Positions 37,801 through 47,500 of a DNA stretch of 64,000 bases are shown piece after piece (position 1 is the stretch's first letter; the number at the start of each line of letters is the position of its first letter). Origin of the DNA: Lotus japonicus (lineage: Eukaryota > Streptophyta > Magnoliopsida > Fabales > Fabaceae); the NCBI RefSeq assembly GCF_012489685.1, contig NC_080041.1, positions 96,471,090-96,535,089 on the forward strand, read 5' to 3'. Under the pieces are notes generated by a model. It worked only from the letters and a program-made list of their open reading frames with translations, did no database searches and was not told where the DNA came from. A program made the translations under genes and the position numbers.

Positions 37801-40800
37801 GCACTGTTAAATCTCAGGACAATTCTAGGACTCTCCTTCGTGGCTCTCTTGGTCAAGATGGCTTATACACCTTTGATGGCATGCACTCCTCAACATTCCT
37901 CAAGGGACTTTCTTCTGCTTCTGTCCCCTCTACCTTTTCAGTGACCAAGTCTTCTCCTGCTGATGTTAATAATACAGTTTCTGTTTTAAATAATGTCCCT
38001 AATGTACCAAGCCACACATCATATGAATTGTGGCATTCTAGACTAGGGCATCCTCATCATGAGGCTCTGCAATCTGCTCTTTCCATATGTCAAATACCAA
38101 TACCACATAAATCAAAGTTTTCAGTTTGTCAAGCTTGTTGTGTTGCTAAATCTCATAGATTACCTTCCTCTTCTTCTACTACAGTTTATACTTCACCTTT
38201 AGAATTAATATTTGCAGATTTATGGGGTCCTGCCTCCATTGAATCTTCTGCTGGTTATTTTTATTTTCTTACTTGTGTTGATGCCTTCTCCAGGTTCACC
38301 TGGATTTATCCTATTAAAAGAAAATCTGATACTTGTTCTGTGTTTCTTCAATTTCAAGCAATGGCTGAATTGAAATTTGGTCTTAAAATAAAATCAGTTC
38401 AAACTGATGGTGTCACAGAATTCAAACCTCTAGTTCCTTATTTTACCAAGCTAGGTATAGACCATAGACTGACTTGTCCTCACACACACCATCAAAATGG
38501 TAGTGTTGAGAGGAAACATCGCCATATAGTTGAAACTGGTTTGTCTCTCTTGGCCTATGCTCACATGCCTAATTCTTATTGGGACCATGCTTTTCTTACT
38601 GCTGTTTTTCTCATAAACAGGCTTCCCACTCCAGTTCTTGATAACATTAGTCCTTATCACAAACTCTTCAAAGTTCCAGCAGATTATAGTATCCTTAGGG
38701 TGTTTGGAAGTGCATGCTATCCCCATCTCAGACCTTACATTTCATCTAAATTGTCCTTCAGGTCTAGAGAGTGTGTTTTTCTTGGCTATTCTTCCTCTCA
38801 CCAAGGTTACAAGTGTCTATCTAGTGATGGAAAAATCTACATCTCCAAAGATGTGAGGTTTAATGAGTTTAAATTTCCATATTCCACTTTGTTTAGTTCT
38901 GATGCTGTGATGTCTAGCTGTTCAGGAATCTCTTCTACTATTCCTGTTATTGCTTCAGTTCCTCTTGAGCAGCAACCTCTCTTTGCAGCAGCTCCTGCAT
39001 CTCCTGCAGCTACTGGTTCTTCTCACCCTCTACAAGAGGCTTCTGCAGAAGCAGTTGCAGCTACTGGTTCTTCTCTTGGGCATGAAGGATCTTCAGTTCC
39101 TCATTCTCCTAATGAAGCAGTTACACCTAATGCTTCTCCTCCAGCATCTGATTCCTCTGCTGTGCCTCCAGTAATTAATGCTCATCCAATGCAGACTAGG
39201 TCTAAGTCTGGTATTGTTATGCCAAGACTTTTTCCAACTCTATTACTTGCACAAACTGAGCCTACCACTACGAGGAATGCTTTAAAGGATCCTAAGTGGT
39301 TAGCAGCAATGAAGTCAGAATATGAAGCACTCATGGCCAACAATACTTGGACTCTGGTTTCTCTTCCAAAGGGGAGACATCCTATAGGGTGTAAATGGGT
39401 GTTTAGGATTAAGGAAAATCCTGATGGATCAGTCAATAGATACAAAGCTCGCCTTGTGGCTAAAGGATATCATCAAGTAAAGGGGTTTGATTATGCTGAA
39501 ACTTTTTCCCCTGTGGTAAAACCAATCACTATTAGGTTGATCCTTAGTTTGGCTGTCTCTAAACAGTGGCATATACATCAGCTAGATGTGAACAATGCTT
39601 TTCTTCATGGTGCTTTGCAAGAAGAGGTGTACATGCAACAGCCTACTGGTTTTCAGAATTCAGACAAGTCTCTTGTGTGCAAGCTTAATAAAGCTTTATA
39701 TGGACTCAAGCAGGCTCCTCGAGCTTGGTTTGATAGATTGAAGGCAGCTTTGGTTAAGTATGGTTTTAAGGCTAGTTGCTGTGATCCTTCCTTATTTACC
39801 TTTCACAACAAGTCCAATGTGATCTATATTCTTGTCTATGTTGATGACATAATCATCACAGGAAATTTCTTGCCTTTTATTCAAGAGGTAGTACAGAAAC
39901 TTAATTCTGAGTTTGCTTTGAAGCAGTTGGGCCAATTGGACTATTTTCTAGGGGTTCAAGTACACCACTTGCAAGACAGATCACTCCTCTTAACTCAGTC
40001 CAAGTACATAGGAGATCTCCTTGAGAGGGCTGATATGGCTGAGGCTAAGGGAATTTCTACACCTATGGTTAGTAATTCAAAATTGAGCAAACATGGGGGT
40101 GACTACTTTGAAGATCCTACACTCTACAGGTCCATTGTGGGGGCTTTGCAATATGCACCTCTCACTAGACCTGAAATTAGTTTTGCTGTCAATAAAGTGT
40201 GTCAATTTCTCAGCCAACCTCTACAAGATCATTGGAAGGCTGTCAAAAGGATACTTAGGTATCTAAAGGGAACCATTCATTATGGCCTGCTAATTAAGCC
40301 TTGTTCTTTGCATACTCCAGTGCCATTGACTGCATATTGTGATGCAGATTGGGGCTCTGACCCTGATGATAGAAGGTCGACCTCAGGTTCCTGTGTTTTC
40401 TTTGGACCAAATCTTGTCTCCTGGACATCTAAAAAGCAAACACTGGTTGCCAGATCCAGTACTGAAGCTGAGTACAGAAGTCTGGCCAATACTTCTGCTG
40501 AGTTGCTATGGATTCAATCACTGCTTCATGAGCTTCATGTTCCATTCATGACTCCAAGAATCTTATGTGATAATATGGGGGCAGTTGCTTTGACCCATAA
40601 TCCAGTGCTTCACACTAGGACAAAGCACATGGAACTAGACATTTTCTTTGTTAGGGAAAAGGTTCTGAATCAGTCTCTTTTTGTTCATCATGTACCTTCA
40701 GTTGATCAGCTTGCAGATATATTCACCAAAGCCCTCTCTCCTACTCGGTTTGAAGCACTTAGAACCAAACTCAATGTGGCTGAGAAACTTGTTTCTCACC

Positions 40801-42567
40801 CACCTTGAGTTTGAGGGGGTATATTAGAGTATATGCTATGGAGTTAGTTACTCTAGTAGTTAGTTATCTTAGCTGTCAAGTCTAGTAGTTAGTTATCTTA
40901 GCTGTCATGCTTAGCTGTCAAAGCTGAGCTGGCATAACAGAATTGGTTAGCTTCTTATGCAAGCTTGTAACTCTCTATAAATAGAGAGATCATCAATTGT
41001 ACTCTTTAGTTTTACAATCAATACAATTCAGTTAAACATTTTCAATATAAAGAAAAGTTGGTTTTTGGAATCAGACAAAAGTTGATGGTACTTCATTTTA
41101 TCGCCGTAACTCTTGTGCCGTTTACTTGCAGGTCTGAGAAACCTTGTGGATTTTCTTCCAGCATCGCTTGCTACCATTATTGATTATTTTACATCAGAAG
41201 TTACTCGTGGTGTTTGGAAACTAGTTCCAATGAATGGAATAGATTGGCCTAGTCCAGCAGCGGTTCTTCAATCAGTTGAGTCAGAAATAAAAGCTATATT
41301 AACTCATGTTGGCGTTGATGTTCCAAAATATTCTTCTGGTACTTTGCTGGTTCATTATTCTAATATACCTGTTCAATGTTATTATTTACTATTTCCATCG
41401 AGTCCTACCAAAAATATATCATATGATATTTATTGCATTTGCATTGCTTACAAGTCCAGTCTTTGTTGTTTGCTAGGAGGTTCACAAGTAATGCTTCCTC
41501 TACCAATGGCAGCTCTTGTCAGTTTATCGATTACTTTTAAACTGGACAAGAGCCTGGAATACATCCATGCAATTACTGGAGCTGCTTTGGAAAATTGTGC
41601 ATCAGGTTGCCCTTGGCCTAGCATGCCAATAATTGGCTCTCTGTGGGCCCAAAAGGTCCGCCGCTGGCACAACTTCATTGTTGTATCGGGTTCCCGTTCT
41701 GTGTTCAGACACAACAATGAATCTGTTGCTCAGCTGTTGAGAAGTTGCTTCACCTCATACCTTGGAACATTGTGCGTTTCGAACTCAAAGCTTACTGCTG
41801 AGTGTAATGTGAATGGCCTGTTGGGTAGTTCCATCACTGCTCCTGGTGCCTGTCCTTATGTCGCTCCCGGATTCCTTTTTCTTCGATCCTGTCGCAATAT
41901 ACACAATGTGCTGTATCTAAATGATGTACTTGTGGGTCTTGTGACAGAGTATTCTAATGAATTAGCTGGCAGAAGGGCCGGTCCTGGCTCTCGCCACCTA
42001 AAATCCACTGGAGCATCACTGTCCCTAGCTGCTCAAAGTGCAAAAGAGGTAGCAATGCTTGGTTCATGTCTCTTATGTGCAGCAGGTGGTATCCAACTGG
42101 TTCAGGAATTGTATAAGGAGACTATTCCTACCTGGCTGCTGTCGTCAAGGGACACAAAGCAGAATAATGATAGTGTTGTGTCTTATATTCTTGAGGGTTA
42201 TGCTATGGCATATCTGTTGATAATGACAGGGTCAATGATATGGGGTGTTGGTACCAAGTTACCATCATCGACATCCACGAGAAGGAATCGCATCATTAGG
42301 GTCCACTTGGACTTCTTGGCAGAAGTCATGGAGAGGAAAATTTCAATCAGCTGCAATCCAATTACATGGAAAACTTATGTCTGCTGTTTAGTGAGATTAA
42401 TGGTTAGTCTTGCACCAGCATGGGTTCAAGATGTGAAGGTGGACACTTTGAGGAAATTGGCGCGCGGATTAAGCAGATGGAATGAACATGAACTGGCACT
42501 TTCTCTGCTACAAAGAGGGAGGACAGCTGCCATGGGAGCTCTTGCTGAACTTGTCAATATGATTTAG
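26480..42567 (+). CDS. MED33: Mediator subunit 33 (REF4/RFR1 family), 11 exons
   Basis: Encodes 1317 aa, near the ~1300 aa of the Arabidopsis proteins. Exons: 26480..26868, 28478..28825, 30971..31287, 31418..31509, 31596..31959, 32106..32316, 32403..32517, 33876..34037, 34888..35545, 41132..41338, 41477..42567. All junctions are GT-AG and keep phase. Family landmarks are WVTELVEYL (N-terminus), NQASWQETFLALWLSALRLV across exon 4, GNLRHLIVEACIARNL (exon 6), DTVHILSLHGVV across exons 8/9 and MLPLPMAALVSLSITFKLDK (exon 11). MED33A/B are plant Mediator tail subunits that act in the nucleus, and REF4/RFR1 restrain phenylpropanoid genes. Which paralogue this is was not resolved. Intron 9 contains a complete Copia element in sense orientation. 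Intron 10 (138 nt) is stop-free and in frame, so its retention would add 46 aa. Confidence 0.92.
27121..27360 (+). repeat. Two tandem 120-bp copies in MED33 intron 1
   Basis: 27121-27240 and 27241-27360 align with no length change. GTGGTTGCGGATTGCAATTT is shared exactly; differences are scattered substitutions. Both copies are GCGGTC-rich. Confidence 0.85.
28019..28443 (+). repeat. Direct duplication of ~230 bp in MED33 intron 1
   Basis: GTGAATGGTCCCTT, ATCCAAATGCTAATGTCTAC and CTGAAAATTC(T/C)TTGATCAA recur in the same order at about 28019-28252 and 28253-28443. The second copy lacks roughly 30 bp. Confidence 0.8.
28843..28871. repeat. (TA)n microsatellite next to the MED33 exon 2 donor
   Basis: About 14 TA units starting 18 bp after the exon 2 splice donor. 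Confidence 0.9.
30640..30829 (+). mobile_element. Solo-LTR-like sequence in MED33 intron 2
   Basis: Begins TGTTAGAAATAATG and ends CATTCAACA, so TGTT..AACA ends are inverted. Inside is TATAAATAAGG, a possible LTR promoter. No matching 5-bp TSD was found, so it may be eroded or not a solo LTR. Confidence 0.45.
33333..33640 (+). mobile_element. TRIM-like miniature LTR retrotransposon in MED33 intron 7
   Basis: A ~77-bp terminal repeat (TGATAGAAATGTAATATAAA..) ends in CA at 33409. It is followed at once by TGGTATCTCTATGAC, a tRNA-Met-type primer-binding site. After ~150 bp comes a purine tract (TGAGGGGGCA) and a second related repeat from 33559 (TGTTAGAAATATATTATGAA). The right repeat is diverged after ~40 bp. 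The very short internal part without a frame is the TRIM pattern. Confidence 0.6.
35824..36049 (+). repeat. 5' LTR of the Copia element
   Basis: Runs from TATTAGAG to TTTTCAATA, so the ends are TA..TA rather than TG..CA. Contains a 29-bp tandem duplication (35854-35882 and 35883-35911) and a TATA motif (CTCTATAAATAGAGAG) near 35978. Confidence 0.95.
36050..36062 (+). promoter_or_regulatory. Primer-binding site (initiator tRNA-Met type)
   Basis: TGGTATCAAGAGC follows the 5' LTR directly. It is the usual Copia tRNA-Met complement with one changed base. Confidence 0.85.
36129..40808 (+). CDS. Copia gag-pol polyprotein, intact
   Basis: Uninterrupted 1559-aa frame from an ATG in a good context (CACCATGG); the frame is open 54 nt further upstream, but without an ATG. 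Domains in order: gag of UBN2 type (about 30-240); a low-complexity Ala/Pro and Gly/Arg stretch; a CCHC zinc knuckle at 328-341 (CQICHKFGHDASIC); aspartic protease with DSGA at 468; GAG-pre-integrase (LWHSRLGHPHH, ~634); integrase core with Asp697, Asp760 and Glu794; reverse transcriptase with YVDD at 1237; RNase H with YCDADWGS (Asp1405) and SSTEAEY. It copies the element's RNA and inserts the cDNA. All catalytic motifs are present, so it may be active, although expression cannot be judged from sequence. Confidence 0.95.
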   Translation: MADEASAPATPIPTPAPVSVALSQSSASTLVHKLTLKLDDSNFLSWKQHVEGIVRSHRLQSFLVDPEIPLRFLSEQDRINAIENPAYQLWEQQDSALFTWLLSSLSPSVLPTVVNCKHAWEVWQAVLDFFQAQSLAQSTQLRSELRTITKGSKSTSDFLKRVKSIVNALITIGDPISYREHLEAIFDGLPDDYSPLMTIVYNRSEQCSISHVEAMIIAHEARLDRSRARQLQASAPAALLAHATAPPPSPVVSPSPATPTAPSPVTVAPPLPVHTEVNYASSNVDSSSASDDRGRSGDSRGSGDRGGYNNYGARGGRSNRGGRGSVQCQICHKFGHDASICYHRGNSSSSGSQSQPTMSSQAAVSSLLGLLPQFGYTPFRGFQPFGSPAQFGVPFAGSGYGPNLPLQQGAMFASPGYGYTAPAPSGFGFGLFPRAPAQHSRAPQAMIASAPQAMVASAPSTLGSWFPDSGATHHVTHDASVLSDSMSVTGNDQVFLGNGQGLPIKSIGSASFSSPLHTHTTLKLHNLLLVPNITKNLVSVSKFARDNGVFFEFHPYHCTVKSQDNSRTLLRGSLGQDGLYTFDGMHSSTFLKGLSSASVPSTFSVTKSSPADVNNTVSVLNNVPNVPSHTSYELWHSRLGHPHHEALQSALSICQIPIPHKSKFSVCQACCVAKSHRLPSSSSTTVYTSPLELIFADLWGPASIESSAGYFYFLTCVDAFSRFTWIYPIKRKSDTCSVFLQFQAMAELKFGLKIKSVQTDGVTEFKPLVPYFTKLGIDHRLTCPHTHHQNGSVERKHRHIVETGLSLLAYAHMPNSYWDHAFLTAVFLINRLPTPVLDNISPYHKLFKVPADYSILRVFGSACYPHLRPYISSKLSFRSRECVFLGYSSSHQGYKCLSSDGKIYISKDVRFNEFKFPYSTLFSSDAVMSSCSGISSTIPVIASVPLEQQPLFAAAPASPAATGSSHPLQEASAEAVAATGSSLGHEGSSVPHSPNEAVTPNASPPASDSSAVPPVINAHPMQTRSKSGIVMPRLFPTLLLAQTEPTTTRNALKDPKWLAAMKSEYEALMANNTWTLVSLPKGRHPIGCKWVFRIKENPDGSVNRYKARLVAKGYHQVKGFDYAETFSPVVKPITIRLILSLAVSKQWHIHQLDVNNAFLHGALQEEVYMQQPTGFQNSDKSLVCKLNKALYGLKQAPRAWFDRLKAALVKYGFKASCCDPSLFTFHNKSNVIYILVYVDDIIITGNFLPFIQEVVQKLNSEFALKQLGQLDYFLGVQVHHLQDRSLLLTQSKYIGDLLERADMAEAKGISTPMVSNSKLSKHGGDYFEDPTLYRSIVGALQYAPLTRPEISFAVNKVCQFLSQPLQDHWKAVKRILRYLKGTIHYGLLIKPCSLHTPVPLTAYCDADWGSDPDDRRSTSGSCVFFGPNLVSWTSKKQTLVARSSTEAEYRSLANTSAELLWIQSLLHELHVPFMTPRILCDNMGAVALTHNPVLHTRTKHMELDIFFVREKVLNQSLFVHHVPSVDQLADIFTKALSPTRFEALRTKLNVAEKLVSHPP
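40809..40821 (+). promoter_or_regulatory. Polypurine tract
   Basis: GTTTGAGGGGGTA lies between the polyprotein stop codon and the 3' LTR, the position where plus-strand DNA synthesis is primed. Confidence 0.8.
40822..41047 (+). repeat. 3' LTR of the Copia element
   Basis: Same 226-bp length as the 5' LTR with a single substitution seen. Followed immediately by the TAAAG duplication. Confidence 0.95.
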
Positions 42568-43655
42568 TTTGAACATAGGATTTGTAACATTAATGGCAAA
42601 ATTGCTTCATAGAAAATTGTAAGTTTACTTAGGACCACCTACAAGTGAAATGGGGCTTGCTATTTTCTCTCATTGCTGGTAGTGTGGACATTTTAGTCCT
42701 AATCATAATGTGATGCACCCTAATTCTAGTCTCATTTAATGTTCATGAAAGTTATTTATGCCTGATTTAGATTGTGATATTTGTTAAGTCATTGACGTAT
42801 TACTTAAATAGCACCAATTTCATGCTTGGTGACAAAAAGAAAAGAGTAAGAAGTTGTAAACAGTGCATGTGGGTTAACTCACATGCGGTTGATCTCGAAG
42901 GTTTGATGTTTGAGCCTTGTGTATGTAGCTGCATAAAATAAGAACTTTCTTATCCCCAATGATCCCACCCGTCTCAGGTAGATGATACTTGTGGTCTAGG
43001 TTGAAAAAAAGTAACTCGTAAGTTACAAGACGTGTTAACCTCTTCTTGCTCACTCACCAACTCTCTCACAAACCCCACCTCGAAAACCCTCCCACTCCTC
43101 CCCTTTTGCTTCACCATCCGTGCTTCAATGACCCTTGTCCTGATCCCCATGATGTTGTGCCGCCGCAAACCAACCCCCTCCCTCTTCGCCAACTCTCACA
43201 AACCTCAAGAATGCAAGGTAATCATGACGTTTACTAATCTCAAGCGACTCTTGTGATAACGTCGACGAGCGTTATGTTAACCAAACACTAGGCCTTTGAA
43301 GTCGATAAGGTGAAGACTTTCCTTAAGCACATACCACAAATCATTGAGGTAGAGATTTGAGTTGACGTACATACAAAATATGGGTTGGCTAAATGACTCA
43401 TGATGATTACTTTTTTTATGAGCACTCATGAGGGTTACTTAACCCCACCTCAATTGACCAATATGATTATTTATAAATGAATTAAGAAATAAAATATGAA
43501 AATTTTATTCTGCCTATCTTAAATGTGACTGGTCCACCTAGAACGATTGATAAATTTTGCACACATTTTAAAAGTAAAATAGAGTTAAAAAGACTATTTT
43601 CATGCGGTACGTCTAATATGTGTGTGTGTTTATAAGTGAATAAAATTTTGAAGCA
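42568..43655. other. MED33 3' UTR and intergenic DNA
   Basis: The MED33 3' end probably lies in the first 200-300 bp. A region at 42858-42960 has a weak B-box-like word. Frames at 43030-43250 show no recognised domain. Confidence 0.4.
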
Positions 43656-44315
43656 CAAAGATTTCTTTCTGTTACCCAATGGAGATGGATTAGATATTAT
43701 ATTTTCATTACATCTTTCTCATAATTGCAATTGAACCCGCCTGTTCTCTTAAAAGGGCGCGAGAATAAAGAGCGCGAAATCCGCCTTGACCATTTGGCAT
43801 GGAACAATGATGAGTGAACATACATAACTCTTTGACACCCTTTTAACAAGCATGTAATCGGTAATGTTTGCGGAGGTTTAAAACTACCACAAATTTGTAT
43901 GTCAGATTTTGATTGAAAAAACTCAATTTAACCATGAATATGCAAAAGTCAAACTCTATCTCGCTTCGATGTAATAATTAAATAATTTGAATTAAAACTG
44001 ATATATTTTACCGAAAATATAATTTAACTTCCTATAAATTATTTGAATATAAAGTGCAAGATTTCTTTCCGTTGCTCAATGAAAATGAATTAGATATCAC
44101 AATCTTATCTCACTTTTCTCATAATTTCGCGTGAACCCGTCCTTTCTTAATAGGCACGGGAATAAAAGAGCGCGAAATCCGCCAAAACTACTTATCATGG
44201 AATAACAATAGGTGGTCACACAAAATTTTGTCAGCACCCTTTCAACATACATATAAGCGGTCATGTTTGCAGAGATGAAATATTGCCGCCAATGTATATG
44301 TCGGATAAATGACGC
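43656..44315 (+). repeat. Direct duplication (~260 bp, two copies) with E2F-like sites
   Basis: Copy A (about 43656-43916) and copy B (about 44055-44313) share AAGATTTCTTTC, AGAGCGCGAAATCCGCC, CATGGAA(C/T)AA and TATGTC(A/G)GAT in the same order at moderate identity. Each holds GCGCGAAA (TTTCGCGC on the other strand), the plant E2F consensus, at 43772-43779 and 44170-44177. Extra CG-rich words are GGGCGCGAGAA near 43755 and TTTCGCGT near 44125. The block ends about 265 bp before the WD40-like gene. Confidence 0.65.
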
Positions 44316-44487
44316 GAAAATTCCATATCTTTAGTATCATCACTCTTTGTCATGCCAACATAAAACACAATTAAGAAGGTTAAAGAGACATAATGAAATC
44401 ACCATATAATTTTTTTATGACATGATTGTTTATATTACACTTTCCATGTAAAATTATTAATCAAATTAAAAAAACTTGAGTTGGGGG

Positions 44488-44497
44488 TATATATAAG
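44488..44497 (+). promoter_or_regulatory. TATA box of the WD40-like gene
   Basis: TATATATAAG, 82 bp before the chosen ATG, would start transcription near 44520-44530. Confidence 0.6.
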
Positions 44498-44529
44498 TCG
44501 AATTGCAATTTGCATCAACAAAGGAGAGC

Positions 44530-44544
44530 ATGATTTGGTGTTGA
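44530..44544 (+). promoter_or_regulatory. Possible 4-codon uORF
   Basis: ATG ATT TGG TGT TGA lies 35 nt before the main ATG. It counts only if transcription begins upstream of 44530, which the TATA position makes borderline. Confidence 0.3.
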
Positions 44545-44578
44545 AGTGAAGAGTGCCGCCGTGGTGAGAAGAAGAAGA

Positions 44579-47500
44579 ATGGAAGGAAGGAGGCGCGGTG
44601 GTTGGTGTGGTCGGCGCATAGTCGCAACCAGAAGAGGAACTTCCGGCGCCACCGTCAGCAATGGCTTCCGTCTCAACAGCACCACCAGCAACGATGACAG
44701 TGTCGTCAAGAAGCTCTTCGGCCGCGAGATTTGTTCCAAGCCTCACCGTGCTTTCGCCGCCACCACCGCTTCTCACAGATTCCGCACCATGCGTTTGACT
44801 CAACAGTACGACACTCACGATCCGAAGGGACCCTCTTCTCCTTCTCCTCTTCTGCCCTTTCTGATGAAGAGGACTAAGGTTGTTGAGATCGTCGCTGCTA
44901 AAGATATAGTGTTTGCTCTTGCTCATTCTGGTCTCTGTGCTGCTTTTAGTAGAGGTGAGGGTTACCCATCGATTCATCACTGTTGTTTGTGTGGTTTTGT
45001 GTGTGAATTGAAATTTCCCATCATTACCCTTTTGTTAATTGTTTTCATATATGGATAAAAACCATAGGTTTTGATTTCTGATGCATGAATTTTTAGTACC
45101 CATATATGAATCAGTCTATTTTGTAGGAAAAACCCTGGCTTTTGATTTTGATAATTTTATGTATGAATTGCTGTTTCTCATTATCAATCATTGTCATGTT
45201 TTTGTGTAAATTTCATGGCTTTTGATGTTTTATGTGTTCATGAATATTTGACTGGTCAGTATGTGGAGTAGTTGTTAACTGATGTATTTTGTTGAGGTCC
45301 TTATTGATGTAATTGTTTAGGGTTGCTTCGCCTTTAAGACCGATGTACTTGTTTAGGCTCTTGTTGATGTACTTGTTTAGGCCTGCTTCGCTTGTAAGGC
45401 TCAGGCCTCCAGGACTGTGTGCCCTCATGGACGGCTGACCATATGATTCTCGTAAGTGGTCGTCGATAATTGCTCTTAGGGATGAGGTCTATCATAACAG
45501 ATTTGCAAGTCCGACTGACTAGTAAGCGGTGTTATCAAAGACTGGCGCCATGGCAGAATCTCAATAGCTCATGGCGGGTTTTTGGCTCTCCACCATGGCA
45601 TGATATCCCACCATCATTAACAACAGTCTTAGTAAGAGAATACAAAGGAACAGATAGGATAGCAATTCCTTTAGGATCCCGAGCGTTTAACCCACATTAA
45701 TGGAGATGTTTCGTATTCAAACAGAATCTCAAAGGAGCAGATAGGATCACAATTCCGTTAGGATCCCGATCATTTAACCCACATTAATGGAGACGAATCT
45801 CATCTTCACACGTCATATCCTTGGGCAGAGCTTAGGTCTTGCTGTGATCTATCTCAACGTCTTGGGGTTTTTTTTTTGTGTGAACAAAATCATTGTTTTG
45901 TATAATAAACATGTTATATTTATTTATGTATGAATTTCCATTACCCTTTTGGGCCTTAGTTTTGGTACCATCCTTATAGATTTTCTCACCACCCCAATCT
46001 ACCGCAGTTATGTTTGCGGGAACCAATTACACACCGCATTTAAGATTGCAGAACAGCGGAATACAAGTTATACATTATGCAATGAAAAATGCCAAAAAGG
46101 GGATGGTATGAGAATGTAAAGGGGTAGTACCAATAACAATGCCCTACCCATTTTTTCCCATTTATTAGTCATTGTCATATTTGTATGCAAAACCTTGACT
46201 TTTGGTTTTATATATTAATTGTCAGTACCATTTCCCATTAGTTAATCTTTGTCTAATGTTTGTATCAAAACCACGAGATTGGGTTTTTCTTATGTATGAA
46301 TTCTGTGCAGAAACAAATGAGAGGATTTGTTTATTGAATGTCTGCCCTGATGAAGTCATCCGCAGCCTCTTCTACAATAAGAACAATGACTCGCTTATTA
46401 CAGTGTCTGTTTATGCTTCTGAGAGCTTCAGCTCTTTGAAATGCAGATCGACAAGGATTGAGTATGTGCATTCTGCAGCTGTACATTTAATTTTTTTGAT
46501 TAGATGTTTACATCTATTTTTGCTTATATGCTCATTCATTCCTGCTTCTAGATACATACGGAGGGCCAAGCCGGATGCTGGCTTTCCTCTTTTCCAGTCG
46601 GAGTCTTTAAAATGGCCTGGATTTGTGGAATTTGATGATGTTAACGGAAAGGTCCTAACTTACTCTGCACAGGATAGGTACCTTCCTCATTCTCTCCTCT
46701 TTTTATTCCGTTGCTACTTCTGTGCTTGTTATCTGTATGCACCTCCCATTGGTTATTCGATCTAACCCATTTTCATCCCATGGTAACAGTATATACAAGG
46801 TGTTTGATCTTAAAAACTACACCATGCTTTACTCGATTTCAGATAGGAATGTTCAAGAAATCAAGATCAGGTACTTTCTCCTTTTCGGATTCACTTTCTG
46901 CTTCACTGTTCTGGTGTCTGCAGATACCCCCATTTTTCCTAAATAAATTCTGTCAAAGACATGAGCATGGTCATCTTGTTGATACAATCTTGTTTGTTTT
47001 TACTTTTTGCTACATAGGTACCGTTATTAGTATTCACTTGTCAAAATTATGTGGGTTGTTATATTTTGACTGACAGGTGGATCTATATAATCTAGCAAAA
47101 CCATGTGATTATGTGAACATCCACTTAGCTAATTAAAATACTTAGGTTTCTGTTTCTGGTCCTCATCATTAAGTTCTGTGATAAGTTATGCTTTGCATCG
47201 CGCACACACACACATATTTATTACTTGAAAGATGAAAGCCTTAAAGAAATTGAGGGGCTATATAAGTGGGTTATGGATGGATTTTTCGCAACTGAATGTT
47301 ACAGAAAATTTCCCTGTTAAATGATTTTGAGGAGGCTTTGTTGAAAGAGAAACCAAATTGGAGACAAAAGAGTGATGACTAAGGTGAAATGGGCTAAAGA
47401 TGGGGATGTAAATTTTTTACTTTTTTCATACGGTGGCTATACGGAGAAAGAGAGAAAGTTTGGTTAAGAAGTTGAGAATCGCAATCGGGAAACTTGTTTG

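Larger units (their letters stand above)
35824..41047 (+). mobile_element. Complete Ty1/Copia LTR retrotransposon inside MED33 intron 9
   Basis: Element of 5224 bp with two 226-bp LTRs, a primer-binding site, an intact polyprotein frame and a polypurine tract. The 5-bp target duplication TAAAG flanks it (35819-35823 and 41048-41052). The LTRs differ by one base (CAGCAATTG versus CATCAATTG), so the insertion is recent. Orientation is the same as the host gene. Short LTRs and a ~5-kb length fit the Ale/Retrofit group, an inference only. Confidence 0.95.

Noticed and set aside
42858..42960. SINE-like sequence after MED33
   Set aside because: Only a weak B-box-like word; no acceptable A box at the right distance.
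44435..44980. 181-codon minus-strand frame over exon 1 of the WD40-like gene
   Set aside because: It is the shadow of a GC-richer plus-strand exon; the plus-strand protein matches a conserved family and joins six more exons.
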